From contig NZ_LT984887.1 of the NCBI RefSeq assembly GCF_900258475.1, forward strand, positions 745,475 to 780,634: a DNA stretch of 35,160 nucleotides. Reading direction: 5' to 3'. Positions 23,962 through 31,898 of the stretch are shown here, one piece after another; within the stretch, counting starts at the first letter, position 1; every line of letters begins with the position of its first letter. The DNA is from Anaerococcus sp. Marseille-P3915. Lineage in GTDB: Bacteria; Bacillota; Clostridia; Tissierellales; Peptoniphilaceae. A model generated the notes under the pieces. That model made no database searches. It saw only the letters and a list, made by a program, of their open reading frames with translations, and was not told the DNA's origin. The position numbers and the translations under genes are program-made.

Positions 23962-24330
23962 TTACCTAATGCGTTTCCCAATTTTCATTTTCTTACGCCA
24001 TTCTGGTGCCAATCCATCATAAGACCAATATTCATCCATATCAACAATCAAATTATCTTCAAGATAGATAAAACTTACTACATGAAAAGACTCACTATTA
24101 TCTGTTGGAAAAACCCGACAAGCTAAAATAATAGTATCTTCATTTTCTTCAATTCTCTCTATTTCTCCGTTCCAATTTCCGGGATATTCACAATTTGCCC
24201 TTATATACTCATCTAAGGTAAAAAACTCATTTGTGCAATGCCATTTTATAACAGCATTCTTTTGAAAATATTTCCTAAGTTCTTCTGCATTTTGTGATAA
24301 AACCGTTTTGAAAAATCTATCTATATCCAT
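23962..24330 (-). CDS. NTF2/SnoaL-like family protein
   Basis: A 122-residue cone-fold protein of the nuclear transport factor 2-like superfamily. It begins MDIDRFFKTVLSQNAEELRK, has KNAVIKWHCTNEFFTLDEYI and CRVFPTDNSESFHVVSFIYL, and ends DMDEYWSYDGLAPEWR, a pattern common in small NTF2-like proteins of clostridia. Catalytic function cannot be assigned. The start is the ATG at 24330 with AAGGTG six bases before it, rather than the GTG at 24339. It follows a broken relative by about 10 bases. Confidence 0.75.
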   Translation of the reverse strand: MDIDRFFKTVLSQNAEELRKYFQKNAVIKWHCTNEFFTLDEYIRANCEYPGNWNGEIERIEENEDTIILACRVFPTDNSESFHVVSFIYLEDNLIVDMDEYWSYDGLAPEWRKKMKIGKRIR

Positions 24331-24340
24331 AGTAATCACC

Positions 24341-24592
24341 TTAAAACCAATTCACTTTTTCATCTCTAAACAATGGTGTTTCACTCTCTTTGTAAGGATT
24401 GTAGTTATTACAATTACAGCCAAACTCTTTCAATACTTTTATCTTATTATCGGCTGTCCAAACAATCAAAGAAATACCGTCAAATTCTTCAACTTTCCCT
24501 GTAGAGATACAATTGATGTGAGACCAAAAACAGGAAATTCTCTCTCCTGTTTTTGGTCTCACATCATTTACAAATGTACACTTTCTCAACAA
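24341..24592 (-). pseudogene. Remnant of a second NTF2-like protein, N-terminus replaced
   Basis: Only the last 45-50 residues (GKVEEFDGISLIVWTADNKIKVLKEFG in pieces, then YNPYKESETPLF) look like the C-terminal strands of an NTF2/SnoaL-like protein. The first part of the frame is the arm of a 21-bp inverted repeat, which makes the same DVRPKTG reading appear on both strands. The N-terminal two thirds of the domain is absent. I therefore treat it as a truncated gene, not a real 83-residue protein. Confidence 0.55.
24515..24565. repeat. Perfect 21-bp inverted repeat
   Basis: 24515-24535 and 24545-24565 are exact reverse complements around a nine-base loop. The arm begins GATGTGAGACC. There is no T tract, so it is not a standard terminator. 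It sits exactly where the NTF2-like remnant loses its N-terminus, so it may mark an old insertion or fold-back event. Confidence 0.75.
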
Positions 24593-24629
24593 ATTATAAT
24601 TTTCTATTTATCTAATTTTATTATATCGT

Positions 24630-26135
24630 TTACATTATTGGAGCAAATAATCTTAAAATAGCTTGCCATAGTCCTTTAAATAAACCATTTTTTGCTTCTC
24701 TTTCATCTACTTTATGTGATTCTTTAAAGGAATCCTCAAAATCTTTTTTGATATCTTTTATTACATTTGTATCCTTCATATAAATACCACATTCAAAATG
24801 TAAATATAAACTTCTATAATCTAAGTTTATTGTTCCTACAGTTGCTATTTCATCATCGGATAAAAATACTTTGCTATGTACAAAACCATTCGTATAAGTA
24901 TAAATTTTTACTCCACCTTTAATTAATGTATAAAAATAAGAAGAGGTTAAATCATATACAATTCTTTTATCGGGTATTCCAGGAACAACAATTCTGACAT
25001 CTACTCCTCTTCTTGCAGCTAAGATTAAACTATTTATCATATCTGTATCAATAATTAAATAAGGTGTATAAATATAAACATACTTTTTCGCTTGATTGAT
25101 AATATTTAGATAAATATCTTCGCCGGTTATAACATCATCTAATGGACTTTCCCCATAAGGTACAACGAAAGCATTTTCCTTATACTTTTCAGTAAAATTA
25201 TATTTGTATTTATTATAATCATTATCTTCTTTTTTAAATGAATTCCACATTTCTAGAAACATAACAGTAAAATTCCAAACAGCTTCACCTTTTATCCTAA
25301 TTCCATTATCTTTCCATACTCCTAATTTACTATTTATATTTATATATTCATCTGAAATATTAATTCCACCAGAAAAAACAGTATGTCCATCAATTATCAT
25401 CATTTTTCTATGATCTCTATTATTCATAATAATACCTGCAAATGGCGATAATTTATTAAATTGCATACATTTTATTCCATATTTCCCCAGTAACTTTGGA
25501 TAATTACTAGGTAGCATAGCAAAAGAACCCATATCATCATATAATACTCTTACATCTAGTCCTGAATTTGCTTTTTCTTTTAATATATCTAAAATTCCTT
25601 GCCACATAGTACCATTATTAATAATGAAATATTCTATAAAAATAAATTTTTTGGCTTTTTTTAGTTCTTCTAACATAACAGGATAAACGTCATCACCAAG
25701 AGAATAATAGTTTATCTCATTGTTTTTCGTTACAGGAAATCCTGCAAATTCACTTATATATTTTAATTGTCCTAAATTTTTAGTATCGATTTCTTTTTTT
25801 ATAAATTCATCTTGTATTAAGTATTTTTGACCATTTTCTATATTTTCATTAATATTCTTTAAAACTTTACTTCTTTTCATATTATTACTAAGTATGATAT
25901 ATAGAAGTGTTCCAATTAATGGAAAAAGCATAATCAGTAATATCCATATTAAATCGCTACTTAATCTTTTACTATACTTGATAATCATTAAAACAATTAT
26001 AATACTAAGTAAACCATAAACTACATGAATAATACTTATAAATTCTCCAAATTTTAAATATATAAATAATGTTAATAGAATTTGTATTAATAAACCTATT
26101 GCTACAACAATTCCTCTTTTTACTGCCATCCACAT
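24630..26135 (-). CDS. cls: Cardiolipin synthase (phospholipase D type)
   Basis: A 501-residue membrane enzyme joining two phosphatidylglycerol molecules into cardiolipin. Two to three N-terminal membrane helices (about 5-85) are followed by two PLD domains. The first HKD motif is DHRKMMIID in NNRDHRKMMIIDGHTVFSGG; the second is HSKVFLSD in FVHSKVFLSDDEIATVGTINLD. Both are complete. The start at 26135 is chosen because GAGGAG precedes it by seven bases, whereas the ATG five codons upstream has none. It lies about 65 bases after the bile salt hydrolase and probably shares its transcript. It is unusual as mobile-element cargo. Confidence 0.9.
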   Translation of the reverse strand: MWMAVKRGIVVAIGLLIQILLTLFIYLKFGEFISIIHVVYGLLSIIIVLMIIKYSKRLSSDLIWILLIMLFPLIGTLLYIILSNNMKRSKVLKNINENIENGQKYLIQDEFIKKEIDTKNLGQLKYISEFAGFPVTKNNEINYYSLGDDVYPVMLEELKKAKKFIFIEYFIINNGTMWQGILDILKEKANSGLDVRVLYDDMGSFAMLPSNYPKLLGKYGIKCMQFNKLSPFAGIIMNNRDHRKMMIIDGHTVFSGGINISDEYININSKLGVWKDNGIRIKGEAVWNFTVMFLEMWNSFKKEDNDYNKYKYNFTEKYKENAFVVPYGESPLDDVITGEDIYLNIINQAKKYVYIYTPYLIIDTDMINSLILAARRGVDVRIVVPGIPDKRIVYDLTSSYFYTLIKGGVKIYTYTNGFVHSKVFLSDDEIATVGTINLDYRSLYLHFECGIYMKDTNVIKDIKKDFEDSFKESHKVDEREAKNGLFKGLWQAILRLFAPIM

Positions 26136-26199
26136 ATTTTTTCTCCTCATACTAATTCATTTTTATATGTAATACTTTTATCTTCTTTATAGATAAACA

Positions 26200-27174
26200 T
26201 TAATTTTGAGTTCTTATCTGTTCTTCCTTTATCAAAGGATAACGAATAAGTACATTACTATCTAGATTTTCTTTGTGCATATCAACTGCTGTTATTTGAT
26301 GATTATCATATGTTGTATAATAATAAATTCCCTTATTTACATTACAGCAAGATGTATAAATTGTTATTTCAAATTTATCATCACCTAAATCACAGCATCC
26401 TCTTTGTTGATCAACGCTACCTAAAATGTGAAAAAATTGACTAACACTTGATTTTTCATCTTCTTTAGAAAAAGAATTTAATTTAGTATACGCTACTCTT
26501 ATGAATCTTGATTGCGATGATAAATCACCTGGTAGACCTATTGCTCCCATTCCTCTACTATATAAACTTAGATCTAATTCTTTACTAAATTTATTCTCTG
26601 GAGATTTAGGTGATAAATACATATAATTATTTAAGGCAAACATTTGCTTATCAAAAGATGGATTATTAGTTAATACCCCTACTGGATTATCATATATTTT
26701 TATTCCATCAATAACAGACTCTACAGTTATTGATTGTGTGCTATCGGAAATAATCCAATGTAAGCTAGCTAATGGTAATTTATCACTAAATGGAGTATTT
26801 AACACATTCATTTTTTCAATCAAATTTCTAGCTTCATTTACATTTGAACATTGGCTTAAAATCCATGGTATCAGTTCAAATTGAGCAACATTATCTTTTC
26901 CTTCCTGTTTTTCTTTATAATGAGCATTTCCAACAAAATTTAAACCTGCTATTGCTAACCCTTTTTCGTTTATTGCATCGTAATATAATGGATAATCTTC
27001 AGTAACAAATGCCATTCCAATTATCGCATAATGACTCTTAATGTCATCTACTTCTCTAAATTTAAATTCAAAGTTTCTTGGTGTTATTGTTACTTCATCT
27101 CCATATGAAAATTCATAATCCAATGTTCTTCCAAAATAAAAATCTTTCGTTTTATAAGTTGCTGCTGTACACAT
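26200..27174 (-). CDS. bsh: Conjugated bile salt hydrolase (choloylglycine hydrolase)
   Basis: A 324-residue Ntn hydrolase that cleaves glycine or taurine from conjugated bile acids in the cytosol. Cys2, exposed after Met removal, is the nucleophile (MCTAATYK). Arg16 and Asp19 are in FGRTLDYE, Asn79 in GLAIAGLNFVGN, Asn170/171 in VLTNNPSF and Arg223 in LSSQSRFIRV, matching the family's catalytic set. GMGAIGLPGDLSS is the usual substrate loop, so it looks like a true hydrolase rather than a penicillin acylase. The start has AAGGGAAAG before ATG. Carriage on a mobilizable element would spread bile tolerance among gut bacteria. Confidence 0.9.
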   Translation of the reverse strand: MCTAATYKTKDFYFGRTLDYEFSYGDEVTITPRNFEFKFREVDDIKSHYAIIGMAFVTEDYPLYYDAINEKGLAIAGLNFVGNAHYKEKQEGKDNVAQFELIPWILSQCSNVNEARNLIEKMNVLNTPFSDKLPLASLHWIISDSTQSITVESVIDGIKIYDNPVGVLTNNPSFDKQMFALNNYMYLSPKSPENKFSKELDLSLYSRGMGAIGLPGDLSSQSRFIRVAYTKLNSFSKEDEKSSVSQFFHILGSVDQQRGCCDLGDDKFEITIYTSCCNVNKGIYYYTTYDNHQITAVDMHKENLDSNVLIRYPLIKEEQIRTQN

Positions 27175-27243
27175 ATTCTTTCCCTTCTTTCTAATACTAT
27201 TTCTTATCTTTTATATAACTCTCTTTAAAATTACTATTTAGTG

Positions 27244-27271
27244 ATTATATTTAATTATACCATTTTTTCAC
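27244..27271 (-). promoter_or_regulatory. Likely promoter of the bsh-cls operon
   Basis: Minus strand GTGAAA (27271-27266), 16 bases, then TATAAT (27249-27244), about 70 bases before the bsh start. A second TATAAT lies a turn upstream. The -35 is a poor match, so confidence is modest. Confidence 0.4.
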
Positions 27272-27277
27272 TTAGTT

Positions 27278-28738
27278 TTATAGGTCTAACTCATTCCTCT
27301 TTACCTGTGATAGTTGTTTTTCTTGTTCCTGTAACTGCTCTATACAGGTCTTAACTTTTTCAGCCTGTTCTACTTCTTCTCGTATTTCTAATATTTTACT
27401 ATATAGGCTCTTTTTATCTTTCTTCAAAGTGGTAAGTTCCGATTTCCATTTGGATATATTTAAGGTCTTACTTTCCCCTAAATGCTCTTTGAGATGTTTC
27501 CTTGCACTTTCAAATAGAATAAGCTTCGCCGTATGCTCATTATAAAAATCTTCCTGTTTTATTTTCTTTAACTTTGCATAGGCTTTGTAGATGTCCTTGT
27601 ACTTCAAATATTTTTCTGACTGGTCGATGAGTTGTGTTTTTTCATCAATCTTTTTCTCGGTATCTTTTAAGGCTCTTGTGGTCTTGTAATTCTTATCTCT
27701 TAAAGTAACTATACTTTCTTTCAGTTCAGATAAGGAAATAATGTTTTTCTCTTTTAAGAATTGATAGCTTTCGATGTATTTTTCTAAATCTGTATTATGG
27801 TTATCTGCATTTTTACGGATAAGATTTTTAAAAACGGATAGCAAATTTTCTTTGGATGGGAGGGTAGATTTGAGATTATCAGTTTCTGCCTTTTCTTCTT
27901 TTCCTATTCCTCTTATCCAATTTAGTAAGGCTTTTATTCTTCTTGCAATCTCTTTTAATATCTTATTCTGATGTTTGATTTCTCGGTTGATATTTCCCCT
28001 GTCGGTATTTATGCCTTTCTTTTCCATTTGGGTGGCTGATACGCCTAAATGAATGGTCGGTATTTGTTCTATGCCCTGTCTTTCATAGGAACGGTGATCC
28101 ACTTTTTCCTGTATGCTATTTTCTTCAAGATATTTATTTGTAATATCTGCCCATGCTTTTCGCCAATGCTCTGCTTTGTCTTGTTCGTTCCAATCTACTG
28201 CATTTATTTTCTTTGTTTTGTAGTTGCCATTTTTAAGTTTTACTTTCTCTCCGTTTTCATCAAGGATATATTCCTTTTTTGATTTTGCTCCCCATGTTGT
28301 ATCTTCGTTTAGCGGTCGCATAGTTAATAGAATATGTGCGTGTGGGTTTCCGTCATTTTTATCATGTAGGGCAATATCGGCACACATACCAACTTTCACA
28401 AAATTTTCTTTTACATATTCCCTTACAAGTTCTATCTGTTTTTCCCTGTCTAATTCTTTGGGTAAAGCAATTTCGATTTCTCTTGCAAGCTGTGAGTTTT
28501 TACTTTTTTCTATTTTCTCAACACTGTTCCATAATACAGAACGGTTTGAAAATTCTTCAGGTGCATTTTGCGGTAATAGAATTTCGGTATAGGCTATTCC
28601 GCCTTTTCTTGTAAAGTCATGGACTATTCCGTCATATTCGTTTTTTATCTTTTCGCCACTACGATAGGCGGAAGCTGCTACTGCACTTTTGCCTTTTCCT
28701 CTTGAAATAATCTTTATACTAAGATGATATATCGCCAT
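27278..28738 (-). CDS. MobA/MobL-family relaxase (MobQ), element B
   Basis: A 486-residue relaxase. The HUH domain begins AIYHLSIKIISRGKGKSAVA with the catalytic Tyr in ASAYRSGEKI (about residue 25), and the metal site is HDKNDGNPHAHILLTMRPL. It resembles the element A relaxase over the first 230 residues and diverges in the coiled-coil C-terminal part. GGAGG precedes the ATG by about eight bases. A terminator upstream (28793-28827) separates it from the DUF3847 gene. It depends on a coupling protein supplied by a helper, since the local one is broken. Confidence 0.9.
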   Translation of the reverse strand: MAIYHLSIKIISRGKGKSAVAASAYRSGEKIKNEYDGIVHDFTRKGGIAYTEILLPQNAPEEFSNRSVLWNSVEKIEKSKNSQLAREIEIALPKELDREKQIELVREYVKENFVKVGMCADIALHDKNDGNPHAHILLTMRPLNEDTTWGAKSKKEYILDENGEKVKLKNGNYKTKKINAVDWNEQDKAEHWRKAWADITNKYLEENSIQEKVDHRSYERQGIEQIPTIHLGVSATQMEKKGINTDRGNINREIKHQNKILKEIARRIKALLNWIRGIGKEEKAETDNLKSTLPSKENLLSVFKNLIRKNADNHNTDLEKYIESYQFLKEKNIISLSELKESIVTLRDKNYKTTRALKDTEKKIDEKTQLIDQSEKYLKYKDIYKAYAKLKKIKQEDFYNEHTAKLILFESARKHLKEHLGESKTLNISKWKSELTTLKKDKKSLYSKILEIREEVEQAEKVKTCIEQLQEQEKQLSQVKRNELDL

Positions 28739-28792
28739 AAGAAAAAACCTCCTCTCTTTTTTAATGTGGGGACGATGGCGATGATAAAGACT

Positions 28793-28827
28793 TACTAAAA
28801 AAAATCGGATTGCTTTTTATCCGATTT
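28793..28827 (-). terminator. Strong terminator between oriT and mobL of element B
   Basis: AAATCGGAT/ATCCGATTT, nine perfect pairs with an eight-base loop, followed by eight T on the minus strand. It would end transcription coming from the DUF3847 gene before mobL. Confidence 0.75.
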
Positions 28828-28851
28828 CTTTTGGGAAGTACACAAGGGGTA

Positions 28852-28977
28852 GGAAATTTATTTCCGTAGGGGAGTGTAGCTCCCCTGTATCAGCGTTAGC
28901 TGATATGCTCTCTGCAAGAGCCTTCGGAGAACGCACACACCCTTTAGGGTGTATAAGTGCGCCCTTGTAAACAAGGG
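28852..28977 (+). other. oriT of element B (MobQ/IncQ type)
   Basis: Six stems follow each other: GGAAAT/ATTTCC, AGGGGAG/CTCCCCT, TATCAGC/GCTGATA, GCTCT/AGAGC, ACACCC/GGGTGT and CCCTTGT/ACAAGGG. Right after the ACACCC/GGGTGT stem is TAAGTGCGCCCT (28954-28965), identical to the nick region of IncQ, pIP501 and pSK41-type oriTs. By analogy the nick is between 28961 and 28962 on the plus strand. The core is conserved with element A, but in the opposite orientation to mobL. Confidence 0.82.
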
Positions 28978-28978
28978 A

Positions 28979-29299
28979 CTATTCCTCTATGTCCGTTTCT
29001 TCCTCTTGGTTTTCTGTGTTTTGATTTTGATTTTCTTTTCGCTTTTCTATGATTTTTAAGATTTTTTGATTGACTTCTTCTTTGATGTTTGGGAATGTGA
29101 TTAGCTGATAAAATTCGTCTTTGGTAAAATCCTTGCTTTCAATAAAGATACTTTCAAAGACTGCTCCTTTTTCATAAATCCGTCTATCCCTTTTCTTTCG
29201 TTCTTCCTGTTTCTGTTGACTGATGAGCTTTTTTCTTTTGTTTTGTAACTGCTTGATTTCTTCTTCTGTCATTAAAATTTTTTCATCTATGTTTTTCAT
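28979..29299 (-). CDS. DUF3847-like mobilization accessory protein (element B)
   Basis: A 106-residue charged protein: N-terminal coiled coil (MTEEEIKQLQNKRKKLISQQ), basic patch QEERKKRDRRIYEKGAVFES, then FTKDEFYQLITF and an acidic tail EEETDIEE like the DETDIE tail of the element A homologue. The stop codon directly abuts the oriT stem CCCTTGT/ACAAGGG. A role in the relaxosome, like MobC, is inferred from the paired locations. A terminator (29331-29364) separates it from the methyltransferase gene upstream. Confidence 0.7.
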   Translation of the reverse strand: MKNIDEKILMTEEEIKQLQNKRKKLISQQKQEERKKRDRRIYEKGAVFESIFIESKDFTKDEFYQLITFPNIKEEVNQKILKIIEKRKENQNQNTENQEEETDIEE

Positions 29300-29324
29300 T
29301 TCTGTTTTCCTTTCTTCTGTTTTT

Positions 29325-29388
29325 GGACAAAGAAAAAACAGTAAACCATTTTTGATTTACTGTTAGTGTGTTATTTTTTATTAAATTG
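29325..29388 (-). terminator. Terminator after the methyltransferase gene, second copy of 60-base repeat
   Basis: Minus strand AACAGTAAA pairs with TTTACTGTT (29364-29337), followed by six T. It is the direct repeat of 23877-23940 and starts four bases after the methyltransferase stop codon. Confidence 0.72.
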
Positions 29389-29392
29389 TTAG

Positions 29393-30112
29393 TTACTTCT
29401 TTTTCTTAAAAACCACGACTCCAAAAAATGGACAAATAGCTACCGTTTTTACTAACTCCATATTTGCTTTTTCTGACCAATGTTTCAACTCTTTCATAGA
29501 ATAGAACCAATTATCCTTGGGACTATTTTCTCTCATATCTTCAACCGTATAAACTTCATTTTCTTTAAGGTATGGTTCTATATAATTTTTATATATTTCT
29601 TCAGGCGTGGTTTCTTTTAATAAAAATCTATATACCTTATTAAATAATTCGGTATCCTTTTCTGCGTCAAATAAAAGCATGGTATCGCACAAATAAAAAT
29701 AACCATCCGTTGTAAGTATCTCTGAAATATTTTCTAACGACTTTTCTTTATAATCCCATGGCACTTGATGGAATGCTAACATACTAATAACTTTATTAAC
29801 GCTTTGATTGCAATTTAATGCTTCAAAACTTCCTTGAATATATTTTACATTTCCATTACTACGATTTATAGCTTCCTGTAAATTATCTGCATTTGGCTCA
29901 ATACCAATAACTTCATCTGAAAAATTACTACATACCTTTGAAAAATTTCCCCAACCACAACCTATATCCATTACCTTATCGCTTTTTTTCAATTCAGCTA
30001 ATTTAAGCATAAGATTAACTAACTCATCTTTACTTTCGTAGGTTTGTCTCCCATCGGGACTAATAAGTTTGTTAATGTATTTATCTAATAATGCTGTCCA
30101 ATTTTCAGCGAT
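29393..30112 (-). CDS. Class I SAM-dependent methyltransferase, start codon unclear
   Basis: Motif I is VMDIGCGWGNFSK, motif II VIGIEPNADNL, and motif III-IV INKVISMLAFHQVPWD-like (VNKVISMLAFHQVPWD). The target is not recognisable. The first ATG in frame is at 30010, with no ribosome-binding site and right at the fold. The frame is open 34 more codons (AENWTALLDKYINKLISPDG) to an ATC at 30112, which sits six bases after a strong GGAGG, where an ATG would be expected. I give the longer coordinates; the ATC may be a mutated ATG, in which case translation is poor or the gene is dying. Confidence 0.75.
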   Translation of the reverse strand: MAENWTALLDKYINKLISPDGRQTYESKDELVNLMLKLAELKKSDKVMDIGCGWGNFSKVCSNFSDEVIGIEPNADNLQEAINRSNGNVKYIQGSFEALNCNQSVNKVISMLAFHQVPWDYKEKSLENISEILTTDGYFYLCDTMLLFDAEKDTELFNKVYRFLLKETTPEEIYKNYIEPYLKENEVYTVEDMRENSPKDNWFYSMKELKHWSEKANMELVKTVAICPFFGVVVFKKKK

Positions 30113-30167
30113 ATTCTACCTCCTATTTATATTTTTATTGTCTAAATTACTAAATATTATAGCATTT

Positions 30168-31838
30168 TTAAGGTGCTTTTTCCATATCAGCTTTCTGTGG
30201 AATTTGACAGTTCCCTATAAAGTTAAAATACACATCGACCTGTTGTTTTCTCTCCTTGCCTTTTCTTCCTCCTGTTGCTTCATGGACTACAACTTTTTCT
30301 ATATACTCATTTATCATTGGTACTGTCAGTTCTTCAATATCGGTATATTTTTCTATCATCTTTAAGAATTTATCAGTATCAACTTTTCTCTGATGATAAC
30401 TTTCTATTTCATCTTCAAAATACTGTATTTGATTTTCTAAGTCTTGTTGCTCCGTATCATAGGTATTAAATAATCTATCAAAGTGTTTTACAGGAATTTT
30501 TCCAAGTGCGTGGTCTTCATATAGCTTTGTAATAAGGGTTGTTAATTCTGCATTTCTTGATGACAGTTTCTCTAACTTTTCTTTATCCCCTTGATACTTT
30601 TCTTCTCTTTTTTCATCGGACAATTTGTTCATCACTTTTAGAAATTCTTGTTTATCTTCTTTGGCAAAGTCTGTGATTTCTTTAATTGATTTCAAGAGAA
30701 TTTCATTCACTGTCTTTACTTTGATGTAGTGCATACTGCAAGTGCCTTTTCTGTGTCTGTAATGTTGGCACACAAAACAATAATCACAATCGTATTTCTT
30801 TTCTTTATGTTCTGCCGGCTCTCTGTAACTTAACTTTCCTCCACAATCAGAACAGATTAAAAGTCCTGTAAATGGGTGGGAGGTTGTACCATACTTTGGG
30901 CTTCTTCTTACTGTTTTTCTTAACCTTTGAGCATTATTCCATGTTTCTTCGTCAATAATCGCTTCATGGGTGTTTTTGAAGATAATGAGTTCATCTGCTT
31001 TCGCCTTTCTGCGTTTCTTGGTTTTGTAGTCTACACTAATTGTCTTTCCCAATACAGTATGTCCCATATATTCTTGCTTTTCTAAGATATAGCTTACTGT
31101 GGTTGGTGTCCAAAAATATGGGTCTTCTATTCCTCTTTTCTTGGAGCTGTGGTTATTTTCAGGATAGTGTATTTCTGCATAGGCTGATGGAATAAGGACT
31201 TTATCTTTGGTTAGTATATCTGCTATCTGAGTTACTCCATATCCCTCTATTACAAGCCTATAAATGCGTTTTACGACCTTTGAACTCTCTTTATCGACAA
31301 GTAGCTCCTGTTTGTTCTTAGGGTTTCTATAATAGCCGTATGGAACGCTGGGTGATACTCTTTTACCCTCTTCCATTCTTGCTCTAAAGATGGATTGTAT
31401 TTTTCTTGAGGTATCTCTTGCATACCATTCATTCATAATATTTAGAAATGGGGTAAAGTCGCTTTCTGCTTGTTTTTCGCTATCTATTCCGTTATTGATG
31501 GCAATAAATCTTACTCCCTTTTCTTTGAAAAGTATTTCGGTATAAAAACCTACTTTGAGGTAATCTCTGCCAAACCTGCTCATATCTTTTACTATCACAG
31601 TAGATACTTTGTTTTCTTCTACTGCTTTTATCATCTTTTGAAATCCCTCTCTATCAAAGGTTGTTCCGCTTACTCCATCATCGGTATAGTGATAGATATT
31701 TACAAAACCGTTTCTTTTCGCATAGCTTTCAAGCAGCTGTTTTTGATTGGTGATGGAATTGCTTTCTCCTTGCATTTCATCATCACGACTTAAACGCTCA
31801 TAAAGTGCCGTTTGTCCTGTTCTTTTCGTATTTGACAT
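30168..31838 (-). CDS. Large serine recombinase, TnpX/TndX-like (element B)
   Basis: A 556-residue recombinase for element B. Catalytic Ser is in LYERLSRDDEMQGESNS, followed by VKDMSRFGRDYLKVGFYTE. The recombinase domain is at about 165-290, and the zinc ribbon has CSDCG, then CDYCFVCQHYRHRKGTC (about 325-370). A coiled coil and the C-terminal VPMINEYIEKVVVHE motif follow. AAAGGAGG lies seven bases before the ATG at 31838, and the right core is 58 bases upstream. It is clearly related to the element A enzyme but different enough for another target (DPKG-coding site). Confidence 0.93.
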   Translation of the reverse strand: MSNTKRTGQTALYERLSRDDEMQGESNSITNQKQLLESYAKRNGFVNIYHYTDDGVSGTTFDREGFQKMIKAVEENKVSTVIVKDMSRFGRDYLKVGFYTEILFKEKGVRFIAINNGIDSEKQAESDFTPFLNIMNEWYARDTSRKIQSIFRARMEEGKRVSPSVPYGYYRNPKNKQELLVDKESSKVVKRIYRLVIEGYGVTQIADILTKDKVLIPSAYAEIHYPENNHSSKKRGIEDPYFWTPTTVSYILEKQEYMGHTVLGKTISVDYKTKKRRKAKADELIIFKNTHEAIIDEETWNNAQRLRKTVRRSPKYGTTSHPFTGLLICSDCGGKLSYREPAEHKEKKYDCDYCFVCQHYRHRKGTCSMHYIKVKTVNEILLKSIKEITDFAKEDKQEFLKVMNKLSDEKREEKYQGDKEKLEKLSSRNAELTTLITKLYEDHALGKIPVKHFDRLFNTYDTEQQDLENQIQYFEDEIESYHQRKVDTDKFLKMIEKYTDIEELTVPMINEYIEKVVVHEATGGRKGKERKQQVDVYFNFIGNCQIPQKADMEKAP

Positions 31839-31898
31839 GAGAATTACCTCCTTTCCAAGTTTTTATTATTTTCTCTGTCCCTAAGAGGTTAATCCTTT

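Larger units (their letters stand above)
23646..31898 (-). mobile_element. Element B: mobilizable Tn4451-like transposon with bile salt hydrolase cargo
   Basis: About 8.25 kb bounded by a 3-bp core (TTT on the plus strand at 23646-23648 and 31896-31898, within a shared CCTTT). It splits the coupling-protein gene in the conserved DPKG motif: DPKG on the right flank, TLVLECG on the left. Removing it restores the frame. Left end is TnpW-like, right end is the serine recombinase, with NTF2-like, cls, bsh, mobL, oriT, DUF3847 and methyltransferase genes between. There is no replication gene, unlike element A. Confidence 0.83.

Noticed and set aside
24341-24592. An intact 83-residue protein
   Set aside because: Its first third is the arm of an inverted repeat and only the C-terminal part resembles a known fold. 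It is treated as a remnant.
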